From Meiothermus cerbereus DSM 11376 (GTDB lineage Bacteria; Deinococcota; Deinococci; Deinococcales; Thermaceae): a stretch of 64,000 nt of DNA. Made by a program: the position numbers and the translations under genes. Every line of letters begins with the position of its first letter. Position 1 is the first letter of the stretch. Under the pieces are notes generated by a model. The model saw only the letters and a list, made by a program, of their open reading frames with translations. It did not search any database and was not told the origin of the DNA. Location: assembly GCF_000620065.1 (NCBI RefSeq), contig NZ_JHVI01000001.1, forward strand, positions 124,001 to 188,000. Reading direction: 5' to 3'. Shown here piece by piece: positions 1 to 10,047 of the stretch.

Positions 1-85
1 TTTTGACAAGTACACCCCGTTCTACATCAAGGTGAACGAGGCCAGACGGGAAATCCTCGAGCTGCGTCAGATGTATCTGCCTTGA
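1..85 (+). CDS. C-terminal end of an unidentified protein (cut by window edge)
   Basis: An open frame enters from the left edge (first full codon at base 2) and ends at TGA 83-85, giving 27 residues that finish ELRQMYLP. The tail is charged and probably helical. Too little is present to name a family. It lies 79 nt upstream of the acyl-CoA dehydrogenase on the same strand. Confidence 0.45.
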   Translation, partial: FDKYTPFYIKVNEARREILELRQMYLP

Positions 86-164
86 AACCTGCGTGTAATT
101 GCATCTTCGGTAAAAAGCAGTCTGTGGTGAGGGCCTGAAGTACAATCGGGAAACGAGGTCTGCT

Positions 165-1358
165 ATGTTCGACTTTTACCAGGTAACCGAGCTGCTCACC
201 CCCGAAGAGCGCGAGATTCAGAAAGCGGCCCGCAAGTTTCTCGAGGCCGAGGCCCTGCCCCACATTGCGGAGTGGTGGGAGAACGCCGAGTTTCCGGTGC
301 ACCTCATCCGAAAGTTTGGCGAGATGGGCTTTCTGGGCACCACCATCCCCAGCGAGTACGGCGGGATGGGGGCCAGCGCGGCGGCCTACGGGGTGGTGGG
401 CTACGAGCTCGAGCGCATCGACTCCGGCCTGCGCAGCTTTTGCAGCGTGCAGAGCAGCCTGGTAATGTACCCCATCTGGGCCTATGGCTCCGAGGAGCAA
501 AAACGCGAATACCTGCCCAAACTGGCCACGGGCGAGTATGTGGGCTGCTTTGGCCTGACCGAGCCCGATGGCGGCAGCGACCCCGACGCCAACATGAAGA
601 CCCGCGCCCGGCGCGACGGGGGCGACTACATCCTGAATGGCTCCAAGATGTGGATTACCAACGGCAACCTGGCCCACATCGCCATCATCTGGGCCAAGGA
701 CGACGAGGGGATAGTGCGCGGCTTTATCGTGCCCACCGATACCAAGGGCTTTAGGGCCAACAAAATCCAGCACAAGGCCAGCCTGCGGGCCTCCGTGACC
801 AGCGAGCTGGTGCTGGAGGACGTGCGGGTGCCGGCCAGCGCCATGCTGCCGGGGGTGAAGGGCCTCAAGGGGCCGCTTTCTTGCCTGACACAGGCCCGTT
901 TTGGCATCGCCTGGGGGGCGCTGGGGGCTTTGGAGGCGGTGTATACCGAGGCCCTCGAGTTCGCTCAAAGCCGCGTCACCTTTGGGGCCCCCATCGCCAG
1001 CCGCCAGCTGGTGCAGGAAAAGCTGGTGCGTATGGCTGCTGACCACACCAAGGGTCTGTTGCTGGCCTGGCGCTTAGCCCAGCTCAAGGACGCCGGCACC
1101 CTCAAACCCGCCCAGGTCAGCCTGGGCAAGCGCGACAACGTGCGGGCCGCGCTCAACGCCGCCCGGGCCGCCCGCGAAATTTTGGGGGGCAGCGGCATCA
1201 CCCTGGAGTACCACAGCATCCGCCATATGCTGAACCTCGAGACTGTGGACACCTACGAGGGCACCCACGACATCCACACCCTGATCCTGGGCCGCGAGCT
1301 GACCGGCCAAAACGCCCTAGGCGAGAGCCCCAAGAAGGAAGCGGTGGGCTCGAGGTAA
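165..1358 (+). CDS. gcdH: Glutaryl-CoA dehydrogenase (acyl-CoA dehydrogenase family)
   Basis: A 397-residue FAD enzyme expected to oxidise and decarboxylate glutaryl-CoA to crotonyl-CoA in lysine/tryptophan breakdown, passing electrons to ETF. Seen: the acyl-CoA dehydrogenase N-terminal helical domain, the central FAD-contact segment FGLTEPDGGSDP (about residues 130-141), and the C-terminal motif TYEGTHDIHTLILGR with the catalytic Glu at about residue 365. The run VDTYEGTHDIH and the early segment DSGLRSFCSVQSSLVM are typical of glutaryl-CoA dehydrogenases rather than short-chain paralogues. Length is normal. A TACAAT -10-like box at 141-146 precedes the ATG. It is monocistronic, followed by guaB after 90 nt. 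The substrate is inferred from motif similarity. Confidence 0.85.
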   Translation: MFDFYQVTELLTPEEREIQKAARKFLEAEALPHIAEWWENAEFPVHLIRKFGEMGFLGTTIPSEYGGMGASAAAYGVVGYELERIDSGLRSFCSVQSSLVMYPIWAYGSEEQKREYLPKLATGEYVGCFGLTEPDGGSDPDANMKTRARRDGGDYILNGSKMWITNGNLAHIAIIWAKDDEGIVRGFIVPTDTKGFRANKIQHKASLRASVTSELVLEDVRVPASAMLPGVKGLKGPLSCLTQARFGIAWGALGALEAVYTEALEFAQSRVTFGAPIASRQLVQEKLVRMAADHTKGLLLAWRLAQLKDAGTLKPAQVSLGKRDNVRAALNAARAAREILGGSGITLEYHSIRHMLNLETVDTYEGTHDIHTLILGRELTGQNALGESPKKEAVGSR

Positions 1359-2978
<1,620 letters not shown>

Positions 2979-2979
2979 C

Positions 2980-4014
2980 TTAGCGATTGCCCTGCGTTCG
3001 CAAGGCTTGCAAAGCCATAGCGGCCTCGAGGTAGCCAGGCTTGTAGCGCAACGCCGCTTGAAAATCGGCCCGGGCTGCTTCCAGGTTGCCCTGGGCCTGG
3101 CGGGCCAGGCCGCGCCAGTAGTAGCTTTCCTCGTGGTCGTCTACCCGGCCCAGCACATCATTGGCCAAAGTGACGACCTCCAGGTAGCGCCCGGTTTTGA
3201 AATAGGCCTCGTAGGGGCCAAACTGGTACCACAGCATCCGCCAGGGCCAGTTGTTTAGTGCATTGGCTGGGCGACGCGGGTCGAGGGTACGGTCGGGCGC
3301 AATGCGGCGCGATTGGTCGTAGGCTTTAGCGGCTTCCTCGGCCTTCCCAAGTTGCAGCAGGGTGCTGCCCAGGTTGAACCAGGCGAAGGCATTGTTGGGG
3401 TTGGCCTGGGTTTCACGCTGGGCGAGCTCGAGGGCCATCTGAAGTTCTGTACGCTCGTTTATGCGCGAACCCAGCAATGCGGCAACCTGCCCCTTGCGGC
3501 TTGGGGGGTAGACCACCAGGTAGGTGCGGTTGAACACCTGCCAGAGCCGATCCACCTCGCCATAAGCCAGCGTCACCTTGGGGCCGTAGTAGCTATCGAA
3601 GGCGTTAAAGTGGCCCTGGCTATCGTTGTAGCCCACCAGCAGGCGGTAGTGCCCCATCCCGCCGTGGTCGGGGGTCACGAACCAGGTCTCGATAATCACC
3701 GGAAAACCCCCGGCCAAGAGGCGCTTGAGCAGGTTCAGGTCACCGGCTACCCCCAGGTGCACACCAAACCCCTGTTTGCGGGCAAAAGCGGCCAGCTCCT
3801 CGGGGCTCACGTTCTTGTCGTTTTTGTTGGGCTTGAGCACCGGGGCAATCTGGTACTGGTTGAGCGAACTGCCCCAGTAACTCAGGGCCATACCTAGGGT
3901 GGCCGGACCGCAGTTGTTGTAGCGCTGGTACTCGTGGCGCGCACCGGAAAGAAACACCGCGCCAGCCTGGGTCGGCATGGTCAGCCAAAGAGCGACAAGC
4001 AGGAGTAGAGGCAC
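2980..4014 (-). CDS. Secreted C39-like papain-fold protein with TPR repeats
   Basis: 344 residues starting at GTG 4014. Residues 1-19 form a short signal peptide (hydrophobic LLLLVALWL, then small residues QAGA). A peptidase C39-like domain follows, with candidate catalytic Cys in NNCGPATLG, His in GMGHYRLLVGYND and Asp in AFDSYYG. The C-terminal part (about 190-340) has TPR-type helical repeats, for example AWFNLGSTLLQLGKAEEAAKAY. It probably acts outside the membrane as a thiol protease or inactive peptide-binding relative; the substrate is unknown. A CATAAT box a few bases before the GTG suggests a leaderless message. The promoter region is shared with the divergent GDCCVxC gene. Confidence 0.75.
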   Translation of the reverse strand: MPLLLLVALWLTMPTQAGAVFLSGARHEYQRYNNCGPATLGMALSYWGSSLNQYQIAPVLKPNKNDKNVSPEELAAFARKQGFGVHLGVAGDLNLLKRLLAGGFPVIIETWFVTPDHGGMGHYRLLVGYNDSQGHFNAFDSYYGPKVTLAYGEVDRLWQVFNRTYLVVYPPSRKGQVAALLGSRINERTELQMALELAQRETQANPNNAFAWFNLGSTLLQLGKAEEAAKAYDQSRRIAPDRTLDPRRPANALNNWPWRMLWYQFGPYEAYFKTGRYLEVVTLANDVLGRVDDHEESYYWRGLARQAQGNLEAARADFQAALRYKPGYLEAAMALQALRTQGNR

Positions 4015-4055
4015 TTATGTATTATGCCAGACCCATCGCGCTTGAAAGCGTGCGG

Positions 4056-4066
4056 TAAAATGATAC
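4056..4066 (+). promoter_or_regulatory. Leaderless -10 box of the GDCCVxC gene
   Basis: TAAAAT at 4056-4061 lies 5 nt before the ATG at 4067. The minus-strand promoter of the C39-like gene lies 30 nt away, so the two are back to back. Confidence 0.45.
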
Positions 4067-4276
4067 ATGGTCGTGCTGCAATCTACTCTTCGGTGTCCTT
4101 CCTGTGGCCATGCCGAGCTGCTTTCCATGCCGGAGGAGGCCTGCCAGCATTTTTATCGGTGCGAACAGTGTGGTTACTGGATGCGGCCCAAGCCGGGGGA
4201 CTGCTGCGTGTTTTGTAGCTACGGGGATGTGCCCTGCCCGCCCAAGCAAAGGGAAAAGTTGGGTCGGGGGCCATAA
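4067..4276 (+). CDS. GDCCVxC domain small zinc-ribbon-like protein
   Basis: A 69-residue cysteine-rich protein with two ribbon-like pairs (CPSCGH and CEQCGYW) followed by GDCCVFCSYGDVPCPPKQ. The last block is the signature of the small GDCCVxC family, some members of which carry selenocysteine; here all positions are cysteine. Members often sit near mercury or arsenic resistance genes, and this one lies next to an arsenic island but outside its repeat boundary. Function is not established; metal or metalloid binding is the natural guess. A neighbouring frame is also open but lacks the motif. Confidence 0.75.
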   Translation: MVVLQSTLRCPSCGHAELLSMPEEACQHFYRCEQCGYWMRPKPGDCCVFCSYGDVPCPPKQREKLGRGP

Positions 4277-4293
4277 GCCCCTCGAGTCGGAGC

Positions 4294-4323
4294 AAAAAAG
4301 TCCCACCCATGGTCGGGTGGGAC
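4294..4323 (-). terminator. Rho-independent terminator for the aioBA operon
   Basis: Perfect 9-bp arms GTCCCACCC and GGGTGGGAC (4300-4323) with a 6-nt loop. Read on the minus strand the stem is followed by six T residues (4299-4294). It stands beyond the repeat that follows aioA and would protect the C39-like gene from read-through. Confidence 0.8.
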
Positions 4324-4337
4324 AAGGCCTGAGTCTG

Positions 4338-4495
4338 ATACCGGATTCAAAAAGATATTCTTCAGACAAAAAGCGCTAAGAGGTTATCTTTTTGAATCCT
4401 AGAGCACACCCCTCGCTGCGCTCGGCGAAGAAAGCGCATCCCTTTGGTCGGGTTAGTTCGTCACCGTTCGGTGACGAACTAACCGAATCTGGTAT
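4338..4495 (+). repeat. 158-bp palindromic MITE-like element, family 1, copy 1
   Basis: Terminal inverted repeat ATACCGGATTC at the left and GAATCTGGTAT at the right. Inside are two strong hairpins: GGATTCAAAAAGAT paired with ATCTTTTTGAATCC, and 16-bp arms around GTTAGTTCGTCACCG. The same unit recurs inverted at 15622-15779 (also 158 bp) and shortened at 35349-35475. It contains no coding frame. It fits a non-autonomous, MITE-like element; an obvious target duplication cannot be assigned. Confidence 0.85.
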
Positions 4496-4498
4496 GAC

Positions 4499-7078
4499 TT
4501 AGTCGAACTTGTTTTGCTGCAAGAAGCTGGTGGTTTGTTGCAAATCGGGCAAGGAGCCACGCACCTTGCGGATGGCCACGCGCGTACCCTTATACCAGGG
4601 GATGGTGGTCTTGGGGTCGGTATAGCCCGAGGTCATGCTGTTGGAAGTGCCCAGGTGGTGATACTGCAGGGCAAAGATCATGCCCGGCTTGACCGCATCG
4701 GTCACGTAAACCAGGAAGGTGCCGTTGCCCTCCTCGTTCCAGACCTGCACCAGATCACCCCCCTTGATCCCCAGGGCCTGGGCATCCTGGCGGCTGATCT
4801 CGATGTAGGGCATCGGCACGGCGCTCATTTTCTCGGGCAGGAAGCGGTCGTTGTACATGGTCTGCCAGAGGGCCTGGGCCCGCCCGGTGGTCATCCAGAA
4901 GGGGTATTGCTTGGCCTTGTCACCCTCGAGGTACTTGGCCACTTCTTCGGGGTAGCCTTCCCAGTCGTCGGTGCCATACCAGCTAAACTTGCCGTCCTTG
5001 GTGCCGAACTTCACGCTGTAGCGGCGCAGGGTGCCCACGGGTTTGCCGTTTTCGATCCGCACCGGCGTGCGGATGCCCTGCTGGCCCACCTGGCGCAAGA
5101 AGGCATAGGTCACGCCCTTGTAGCATTCGGCGGGCAGGGTGGCTTCTTCGGAGGCCGGGATGGCGTTGTTGGGGTAGGAGTTGCCGCCATCCAGGAACAC
5201 GTCTTCATCTTTGTTCCAGTTTTTGCCAAATTCGAAGCGTTTAGCCTCCTCTTCCTTACCTTCAGCCCTGTACAGCTCGGCCATCTTGAGGCCCACCAGC
5301 TTGCAAATTTCCCAGTCCTGCTTGGCCTCGCCGGGCGGGTCCATGAACTTCTCGTATAAGCGCAGCAGGCGGCTGTTGCAGTTGATGGAGGTCTGGTTGG
5401 CCTCGCCCCAGGCGCTGGCCGGGAGTACGAGGTGGGCATCCTGGGCGGTGTGGATCAGGTAGAGGTCTTGCACCACCATAAAAAGCCCGTTGGTGGCATA
5501 CAGGCCTTCCACAATCTTGTTGACCAAGGCCTGGGTGGTGCCGGGTTCGCCGGACTGGCCAAGGTAGTCCGACAAGGCTTTGGTGCGCTCGCGGATGCGC
5601 TTGCGGAAAAGCTGGTTGTTGGGGGTGGAGAGGTAGGGGTTGGTGCCGATCACCCAATAGAGTTTGCCATTGCCGTCGGTGAGGTATTTGTCCACGTTGA
5701 CGGGTGGCCCACCGTTGTACACCGAGCCTGGGGTGGGCGAAGGCGGCCGCACATAGCCTTCCTGGTGACCGCCCAGGCGCCCGCAGCCGGTACCGGCCCG
5801 GCCTATGTTGTTGCCCAGCACCGCCATCTGCACAATGGCCGCCACCTGGTCGTAGTTTTTCATGTTCCAGATGATGCCTTTTTCGTAGATGGTCAGGGTG
5901 CGGCGGGCAAAGCCTCTGGCTTTGGGTTTGGCAATCCAGTCGGCGGCCTTTTCGATGTCGGCCCGCTTAACGCCGGTAATTTTTTCCACCTCGGCCATGA
6001 ACTGCGCGTAGGGCACGCCCACCTTGAGGCTCTTGGCCTTGTACTCCTCAAACTTGGCCATATCGGTACGGGTCTCGAGGAAGCGCTGATCGTAGTACTT
6101 ACGCTCCCACATCACCCGTGCGATGGCGTTGGCCAGGATGTAGTCGGTGCCCAGGTTGGGGGCCAGGTGCAGGGTACGGCCGCTGGCGGCGGTCTCGGCC
6201 ACGGTCAGGCTGCTGGTACGGCGGGGATCAACAACGATCAGATACCCTGCCTCGACCGGCTCCCCGCGGCTCAGCTCTTTCTGTTTTTCGGCCAGGGTGG
6301 CCCCTTGGAAGTTGGGCAGCATGTGCTCGGTGTAGAAGACGCTGGCGGTCTCGAAGGGGTTGGCCCCCCACAGCACGATGGTGTCGGCCAGGCGGGCATC
6401 AATGGCGTCGTAGTTGAGCTCGTGTACCCCACGCTCGCGGCTACCCCAGACCTCGGAGTTATAGGCCGGGCGGTTGTGGATGGCGATGTGCTTAACGCTG
6501 AAGCCTTTGAAGAAGAGCGAGCCCACACCCCAGTTGTTCTCGAAGCCCGCCCCCGAGCCACCGTGGTCGAAGGCCTTGACAGCGATAGCGTCGTCGTTGC
6601 CGTCGCGGTCGCGGATGCCTTTAGCCACCCCAGCCAGAATGGTCAGGGCTTCGTCCCAGGTGATGACCTGGAACTGGTCACCCATGCGCAGCAAGGGGTA
6701 CTTGAGCCGCTCGCGGGTCGCCCGGGCATCGCTCCAGGTAGCCACAGCATTGGTAGCACCGCGGGAGGAGTGGTCACGTTTGAAGTTGATGGGCGAGTCG
6801 TTGGCCGGCACAACCACCACGTGGTACTGGCGGCCATCCTTGCGGGTCACGATGGAGTGCATGGTTTCGGTGTAAACCAGCCCCCCCAAGGGGTTTTGCG
6901 GGTTGCGCAAATCCACCCCAAAAGCGTTCTGGTTGGCAGCCAGCCCCCCCTGCGAGCCCACCGGCCAGGTATAGACCTTATAACCGCACCCCACCGTGCA
7001 GTACTGGCAGACGGTGTTTTTTACCTCTGCGTTGGTCGGAGGTATGGGCAGTGCGTCGCGGCGTCCAATGTTGCTCAT
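4499..7078 (-). CDS. aioA: Arsenite oxidase large (molybdopterin) subunit
   Basis: 859-residue catalytic subunit that oxidises arsenite to arsenate at a bis-MGD molybdenum centre in the periplasm. Seen: the 3Fe-4S motif CQYCTVGC (Cys 24, 27, 31), a serine pair near 104-105 in the place where related enzymes have a fourth Cys, and arsenite-pocket residues in HNRPAYNSE and GRLGGHQEG matching the His/Glu and Arg/His pairs of known AioA. The length fits the family. There is no Tat signal; AioA is normally exported with its Rieske partner. The ATG has a GGGAGG ribosome site, 10 nt after aioB. The stop lies 3 nt from the copy 1 repeat. Confidence 0.96.
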   Translation of the reverse strand: MSNIGRRDALPIPPTNAEVKNTVCQYCTVGCGYKVYTWPVGSQGGLAANQNAFGVDLRNPQNPLGGLVYTETMHSIVTRKDGRQYHVVVVPANDSPINFKRDHSSRGATNAVATWSDARATRERLKYPLLRMGDQFQVITWDEALTILAGVAKGIRDRDGNDDAIAVKAFDHGGSGAGFENNWGVGSLFFKGFSVKHIAIHNRPAYNSEVWGSRERGVHELNYDAIDARLADTIVLWGANPFETASVFYTEHMLPNFQGATLAEKQKELSRGEPVEAGYLIVVDPRRTSSLTVAETAASGRTLHLAPNLGTDYILANAIARVMWERKYYDQRFLETRTDMAKFEEYKAKSLKVGVPYAQFMAEVEKITGVKRADIEKAADWIAKPKARGFARRTLTIYEKGIIWNMKNYDQVAAIVQMAVLGNNIGRAGTGCGRLGGHQEGYVRPPSPTPGSVYNGGPPVNVDKYLTDGNGKLYWVIGTNPYLSTPNNQLFRKRIRERTKALSDYLGQSGEPGTTQALVNKIVEGLYATNGLFMVVQDLYLIHTAQDAHLVLPASAWGEANQTSINCNSRLLRLYEKFMDPPGEAKQDWEICKLVGLKMAELYRAEGKEEEAKRFEFGKNWNKDEDVFLDGGNSYPNNAIPASEEATLPAECYKGVTYAFLRQVGQQGIRTPVRIENGKPVGTLRRYSVKFGTKDGKFSWYGTDDWEGYPEEVAKYLEGDKAKQYPFWMTTGRAQALWQTMYNDRFLPEKMSAVPMPYIEISRQDAQALGIKGGDLVQVWNEEGNGTFLVYVTDAVKPGMIFALQYHHLGTSNSMTSGYTDPKTTIPWYKGTRVAIRKVRGSLPDLQQTTSFLQQNKFD

Positions 7079-7088
7079 GGTTCCTCCC

Positions 7089-7568
7089 TCAAATGTTCTT
7101 TACGCGGCCCCAGATCAGGCCGTTGACGGCTCGAGCGAAGATGTCGCCGTTTTGCGCCACGTTCAGTTGAATCTGTGGCAGTCCGGTGCTGGCCAGGCCC
7201 TGGTAAACAGCAGCCGCCTTGGCCGGGTCGAACATGGAGTAGTGGCAGGGGCAGAGAAAGCGCCCGTCCTTATAGATCACCCCACAGCCCATGTGCGTAC
7301 AGGCCGCCGAAAATGCCACAATATCGCGCCCGCGGCCCACACCCCCGATGGCCGGCCTACCCAGCTTGACCAGGATGCCCTGTGAGCGGGCATCGGGGTA
7401 GTTGAAAAAGACCGGTTGGTTGTCCTTAAGGTTGTTGACATTGCCAACCTTAATGGCGGGGTAGGTCAGGCTGGGGGCGAACCAGAACTGGGCCTTTCCC
7501 GCACCAGTGAGCGAGGCCATCGTGACCCCACCCAACACCTGTACCACACGCCTACGGTTTACCACCAT
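7089..7568 (-). CDS. aioB: Arsenite oxidase small (Rieske) subunit
   Basis: 159-residue Rieske [2Fe-2S] protein that accepts electrons from AioA. The start is placed at ATG 7568 because GGAGGT stands 4 nt upstream and the N-terminus then begins MVVNRRRVVQVLGG, a Tat-type signal with paired arginines. The frame stays open a further 50 codons upstream, but that part looks non-coding. Cluster ligands lie in CTHMGC and CPCHYS; the extra Cys in each motif could form the disulfide found in many Rieske proteins. First gene of the aioBA operon. No dedicated cytochrome c follows. Confidence 0.94.
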   Translation of the reverse strand: MVVNRRRVVQVLGGVTMASLTGAGKAQFWFAPSLTYPAIKVGNVNNLKDNQPVFFNYPDARSQGILVKLGRPAIGGVGRGRDIVAFSAACTHMGCGVIYKDGRFLCPCHYSMFDPAKAAAVYQGLASTGLPQIQLNVAQNGDIFARAVNGLIWGRVKNI

Positions 7569-7602
7569 AAGTACCTCCACTCTGTGGTCAATTTGTCCAT
7601 TG

Positions 7603-7657
7603 TTCGAAGCTAATCGGACGGCTTCTATTATCTTCGAAATGAATAGATAAATGTCAA
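7603..7657 (-). promoter_or_regulatory. Candidate aioBA promoter with paired TTCGAA sites
   Basis: On the minus strand TTGACA (7657-7652) and GATAAT (7632-7627) are separated by 19 nt. Two identical TTCGAA palindromes (7633-7638 and 7603-7608) sit exactly 30 bp apart around the -10 and transcription start, a spacing of about three helical turns that would suit a dimeric regulator. Confidence 0.45.
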
Positions 7658-7824
7658 TATCGTGTTGCATCAAGTCGCAACACGCCACCAATCCCTTGAT
7701 GCCGACCTTCCCTGTCAAATAGTTGTCAAAGCGGGGCTTGTTTCGTGCCTCTCATGTGCATTGTTGATATAAGCCGAAGTTATAATTCCATAAGAATAAC
7801 GTACAGATTCCAATCCACACGGCA

Positions 7825-7953
7825 TCATATGAACCCCGCCTGAATCTTTTCGCTAGGGACAGGTTGGAGCATCATCGCTTTTCAGGCTGTTGCTGCCCGC
7901 GCTTCAGGCGGGGGCCCCATAAAAAGAACAAATCAAAGACATTTCTTATTCAT
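7825..7953 (-). repeat. About 128-bp intergenic repeat, family 2, copy 1
   Basis: Together with the aioB leader this fills the 473-bp gap between aioB and arsR. Same unit as 27570-27696 and 61753-61877, here inverted. Internal arms CCCCGCCTGAA and TTCAGGCGGGG lie about 60 bp apart, and a T-rich tail reading AAGAAATGTCTTTGATTTG is shared almost exactly with copy 2. The style resembles ends of IS200/IS605 elements, but this is inference. The remaining bases 7658-7824 are AT-rich and show no gene. Confidence 0.8.
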
Positions 7954-8041
7954 CCAGCGCGACAAACCCCGTTGTGCTGGGTGTGTTTCGCAGCGGTTCT
8001 GCCTGGTAAAAGGGCTTTTGTTCGGCTATCCTGATTACTTG

Positions 8042-8386
8042 ATGAATGAGGAAATGGCAGTGCGGCGTTTCAAGGCCCTGGCCGATCCGGCCCGAGTAAG
8101 GTTGGTAAGGCTTTTGGCCGAGTTGCCCGACGAACACACCGTGCGCGACCCCCGCTGTGGTACAGCCTTAGGGGCTTGCTTTTGTCATCTCACGGAGCGA
8201 CTGGGGCTTTCTGCGGCTACGGTAAGCCACCATCTAAAAATCCTGCGGGAAGCGGGCTTAATCGAGGTGGTACGGGCAGGCCGCTGGTCGTACTATCGCT
8301 TGCACCCTTCGGGCATCGAGGGAATGCTGCACGACCTTACCTCGCTCAAGCAAACCCACAGAGCGCTAAAGCTCGAGGTCGGTTAA
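8042..8386 (+). CDS. arsR: ArsR/SmtB-family metalloregulator
   Basis: 114-residue winged-helix repressor expected to leave DNA on binding arsenite or a related metal. The HTH reads LSAATVSHHLKILREAGLI. Candidate soft-metal ligands are Cys 39, 46 and 48 in the stretch CGTALGACFCH just before the recognition helix; the inserted Cys makes it a variant of the usual CVC motif. ATG 8042 is chosen because TATCCT at 8026-8031 would give a leaderless start; an in-frame ATG-less extension upstream to 8018 is possible. It overlaps the end of the convergent thioredoxin-like gene by 4 nt. Targets may include aioBA, whose leader is upstream on the other strand. Confidence 0.88.
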   Translation: MNEEMAVRRFKALADPARVRLVRLLAELPDEHTVRDPRCGTALGACFCHLTERLGLSAATVSHHLKILREAGLIEVVRAGRWSYYRLHPSGIEGMLHDLTSLKQTHRALKLEVG

Positions 8387-8664
8387 GCTATCCGAGCCTC
8401 GAGCATCTCCTGGATTTGCCTGGGGGAAGGCACAAAGCCCGATACCACTACCTCGTCCCCTACGACTAGCGCGGGGGTTTTCATCACCCCATAGGCCAGG
8501 ATTTGGGGAATCTCGGTCACTTTTTCCACCTCGAGGTTCTTTCCCATGCGCTCGAGGGCCAGTTTGACGTGGGTCTCGAGCAGCTTGCAATTCTTGCACC
8601 CTGTGCCCAGCACCTTAATGCGGGCCTGGCTCGAGGTTTTCGTAAGGCCGGTTTCGATATTCAT
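8383..8664 (-). CDS. Thioredoxin-like redox-active disulfide protein
   Basis: 93-residue small thioredoxin-fold protein of the type often called redox-active disulfide protein 2. The active-site motif is GTGCKNC, near residue 20, with the conserved cis-Pro segment KTPALVV later. The start at ATG 8664 is supported by AGGAGG just upstream. It directly follows the ArsP-like permease (10-nt gap), as is common for DUF318 permeases, so it may keep the permease or its substrate reduced. Confidence 0.85.
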   Translation of the reverse strand: MNIETGLTKTSSQARIKVLGTGCKNCKLLETHVKLALERMGKNLEVEKVTEIPQILAYGVMKTPALVVGDEVVVSGFVPSPRQIQEMLEARIA

Positions 8665-8674
8665 AAGTTGCCTC

Positions 8675-9712
8675 CTACAAAACTGCATTGAACAGGTAGC
8701 CGGTAAGAATAATGCCCATGCCCACTACCGACACCCAGATCACGATTAAGCGGGGCTTGAGCACCTGCCGCAGCAAGATCATTTCGGGCAGCGAGAGGGC
8801 CACCACCGCCATCATGAAAGACAGCAGGGTGCCCATCGAAATGCCTTTTTGGTGCAGAACTTCTATCAAAGGCAGGATACCTGCGGCATTGGAGTAAAGC
8901 GGGATACCCAGCAAAACCGCCACCGGAACGGCCAGGGGGTTGTTGGCCCCGGCGTAGCGAACGAACAGGTCGGCGGGAACCCAGCCATGAATCACCGCAC
9001 CCAGGCCAATACCCAGCAGCAGGTAGGGCCAGATCTTGCCCAGGATGTTACGCACTTCTGCAAGGCCCACCTCAAAACGCTGCTCCCAACTCAGGCCCAG
9101 GGCGGGGTCGAGGCTGGTTTTGCCCACCTTGGTCTGATACACAATAGGCTCCACGTAGCGCTCGAGGCCCATACGCCCCAGCACCAGCCCAGCCACCACC
9201 GCCAGGGTCAGCCCCGAGACCAGGTACAACGCGGCAATTTGCCAGCCAAACAGGCCATAGAGCAGCACCAGCGCCACCTCGTTGACCATGGGGCTGGCAA
9301 TCAGAAAGGTCAGGGTGATGCCCAGCGGCACCCCCGCCGAAACAAACCCGATGAACGCCGGAACCGCGCTGCACGAACAAAAAGGGGTAACTACCCCCAA
9401 AACGGCGGCCAGCAGGTTGCCCACCCCAAGCCGACGGCCACCCAGCAAGGCTCGAGTGCGCTCCACACTAAAAAAGCTCCGTATCACCGCTACCACAAAG
9501 ATGATGGCGCACAGCAGCAGGAGAATTTTGCTGGTGTCGTATAGGAAGAAGTGAACCGCCTCGCCCAAGCGGGTCTCGGCGGCCAGGCCCAGCACTTGGT
9601 ACACCACCCAGTCCCAAAAGGGAAGAATGGAGCGGTATAGCACCACCCAGGCCAGCGCGGCCAGCCCAAGGCCAATCCAGGGTGAGGGTTTACTCAGGCG
9701 TAGGGTATTCAT
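8675..9712 (-). CDS. arsP: ArsP/DUF318-type membrane permease
   Basis: 345-residue integral membrane protein with about eight to ten hydrophobic helices and a central soluble loop near residues 190-230. The motif TPFCSCSAVP (about 110-119) is the conserved Cys pair of the ArsP/DUF318 permease family, whose characterised members export trivalent organoarsenicals. The start ATG 9712 overlaps the stop of arsR (ATGA), showing translational coupling. No ArsB or Acr3 arsenite pump is present nearby, so this and the MFS carrier are the only visible efflux candidates. Substrate is inferred. Confidence 0.82.
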   Translation of the reverse strand: MNTLRLSKPSPWIGLGLAALAWVVLYRSILPFWDWVVYQVLGLAAETRLGEAVHFFLYDTSKILLLLCAIIFVVAVIRSFFSVERTRALLGGRRLGVGNLLAAVLGVVTPFCSCSAVPAFIGFVSAGVPLGITLTFLIASPMVNEVALVLLYGLFGWQIAALYLVSGLTLAVVAGLVLGRMGLERYVEPIVYQTKVGKTSLDPALGLSWEQRFEVGLAEVRNILGKIWPYLLLGIGLGAVIHGWVPADLFVRYAGANNPLAVPVAVLLGIPLYSNAAGILPLIEVLHQKGISMGTLLSFMMAVVALSLPEMILLRQVLKPRLIVIWVSVVGMGIILTGYLFNAVL

Positions 9713-10047
9713 ATATCCTCGCAAACACAAGCCGCCGCAAAGGCCTTGGGGCGGGGGATGGCTTTTCGGAGCTGCTCGAGGGCTTCGGCGTTCAGAGAGT
9801 AGTCAATCCAGCGCCCCCGTCGCACCGCGTGCACCAGCCCGGCCTCCCGCAGAACCCGTAGGTGGTGCGAGAGCAGGTTCGGGGCAATCTCGGAAAGGCC
9901 GCTCTGGAGTTCACAGACGCAGCGCGTACCCCCTTCCAGCAACCCCAGTATGCGCAGCCGGGTGGGGTCGGAAAGGGCCTGAAAGCCCCTCTGCAACCCA
10001 CTCCGAGATGCTGGGTTGATTGATTCAGCAATCATTGATTCAATCAT
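9709..10047 (-). CDS. arsR: ArsR-family arsenic repressor
   Basis: 112-residue winged-helix repressor. The metal-binding motif RCVCEL (Cys 43 and 45) stands at the start of the recognition region, as in the classical ArsR; the C-terminus adds another CVC (Cys 107 and 109), which could be a third ligand or second site. HTH: APNLLSHHLRVLREAGLV. First gene of the operon arsR-arsP-thioredoxin-like. A second in-frame ATG lies 12 nt inside. The promoter and probable operator overlap the start codon. Confidence 0.92.
   Translation of the reverse strand: MIESMIAESINPASRSGLQRGFQALSDPTRLRILGLLEGGTRCVCELQSGLSEIAPNLLSHHLRVLREAGLVHAVRRGRWIDYSLNAEALEQLRKAIPRPKAFAAACVCEDI

Noticed and set aside
5432-7126. 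564-codon open frame antisense to aioA
   Set aside because: Shadow of a strongly conserved gene; composition is typical of antisense frames.
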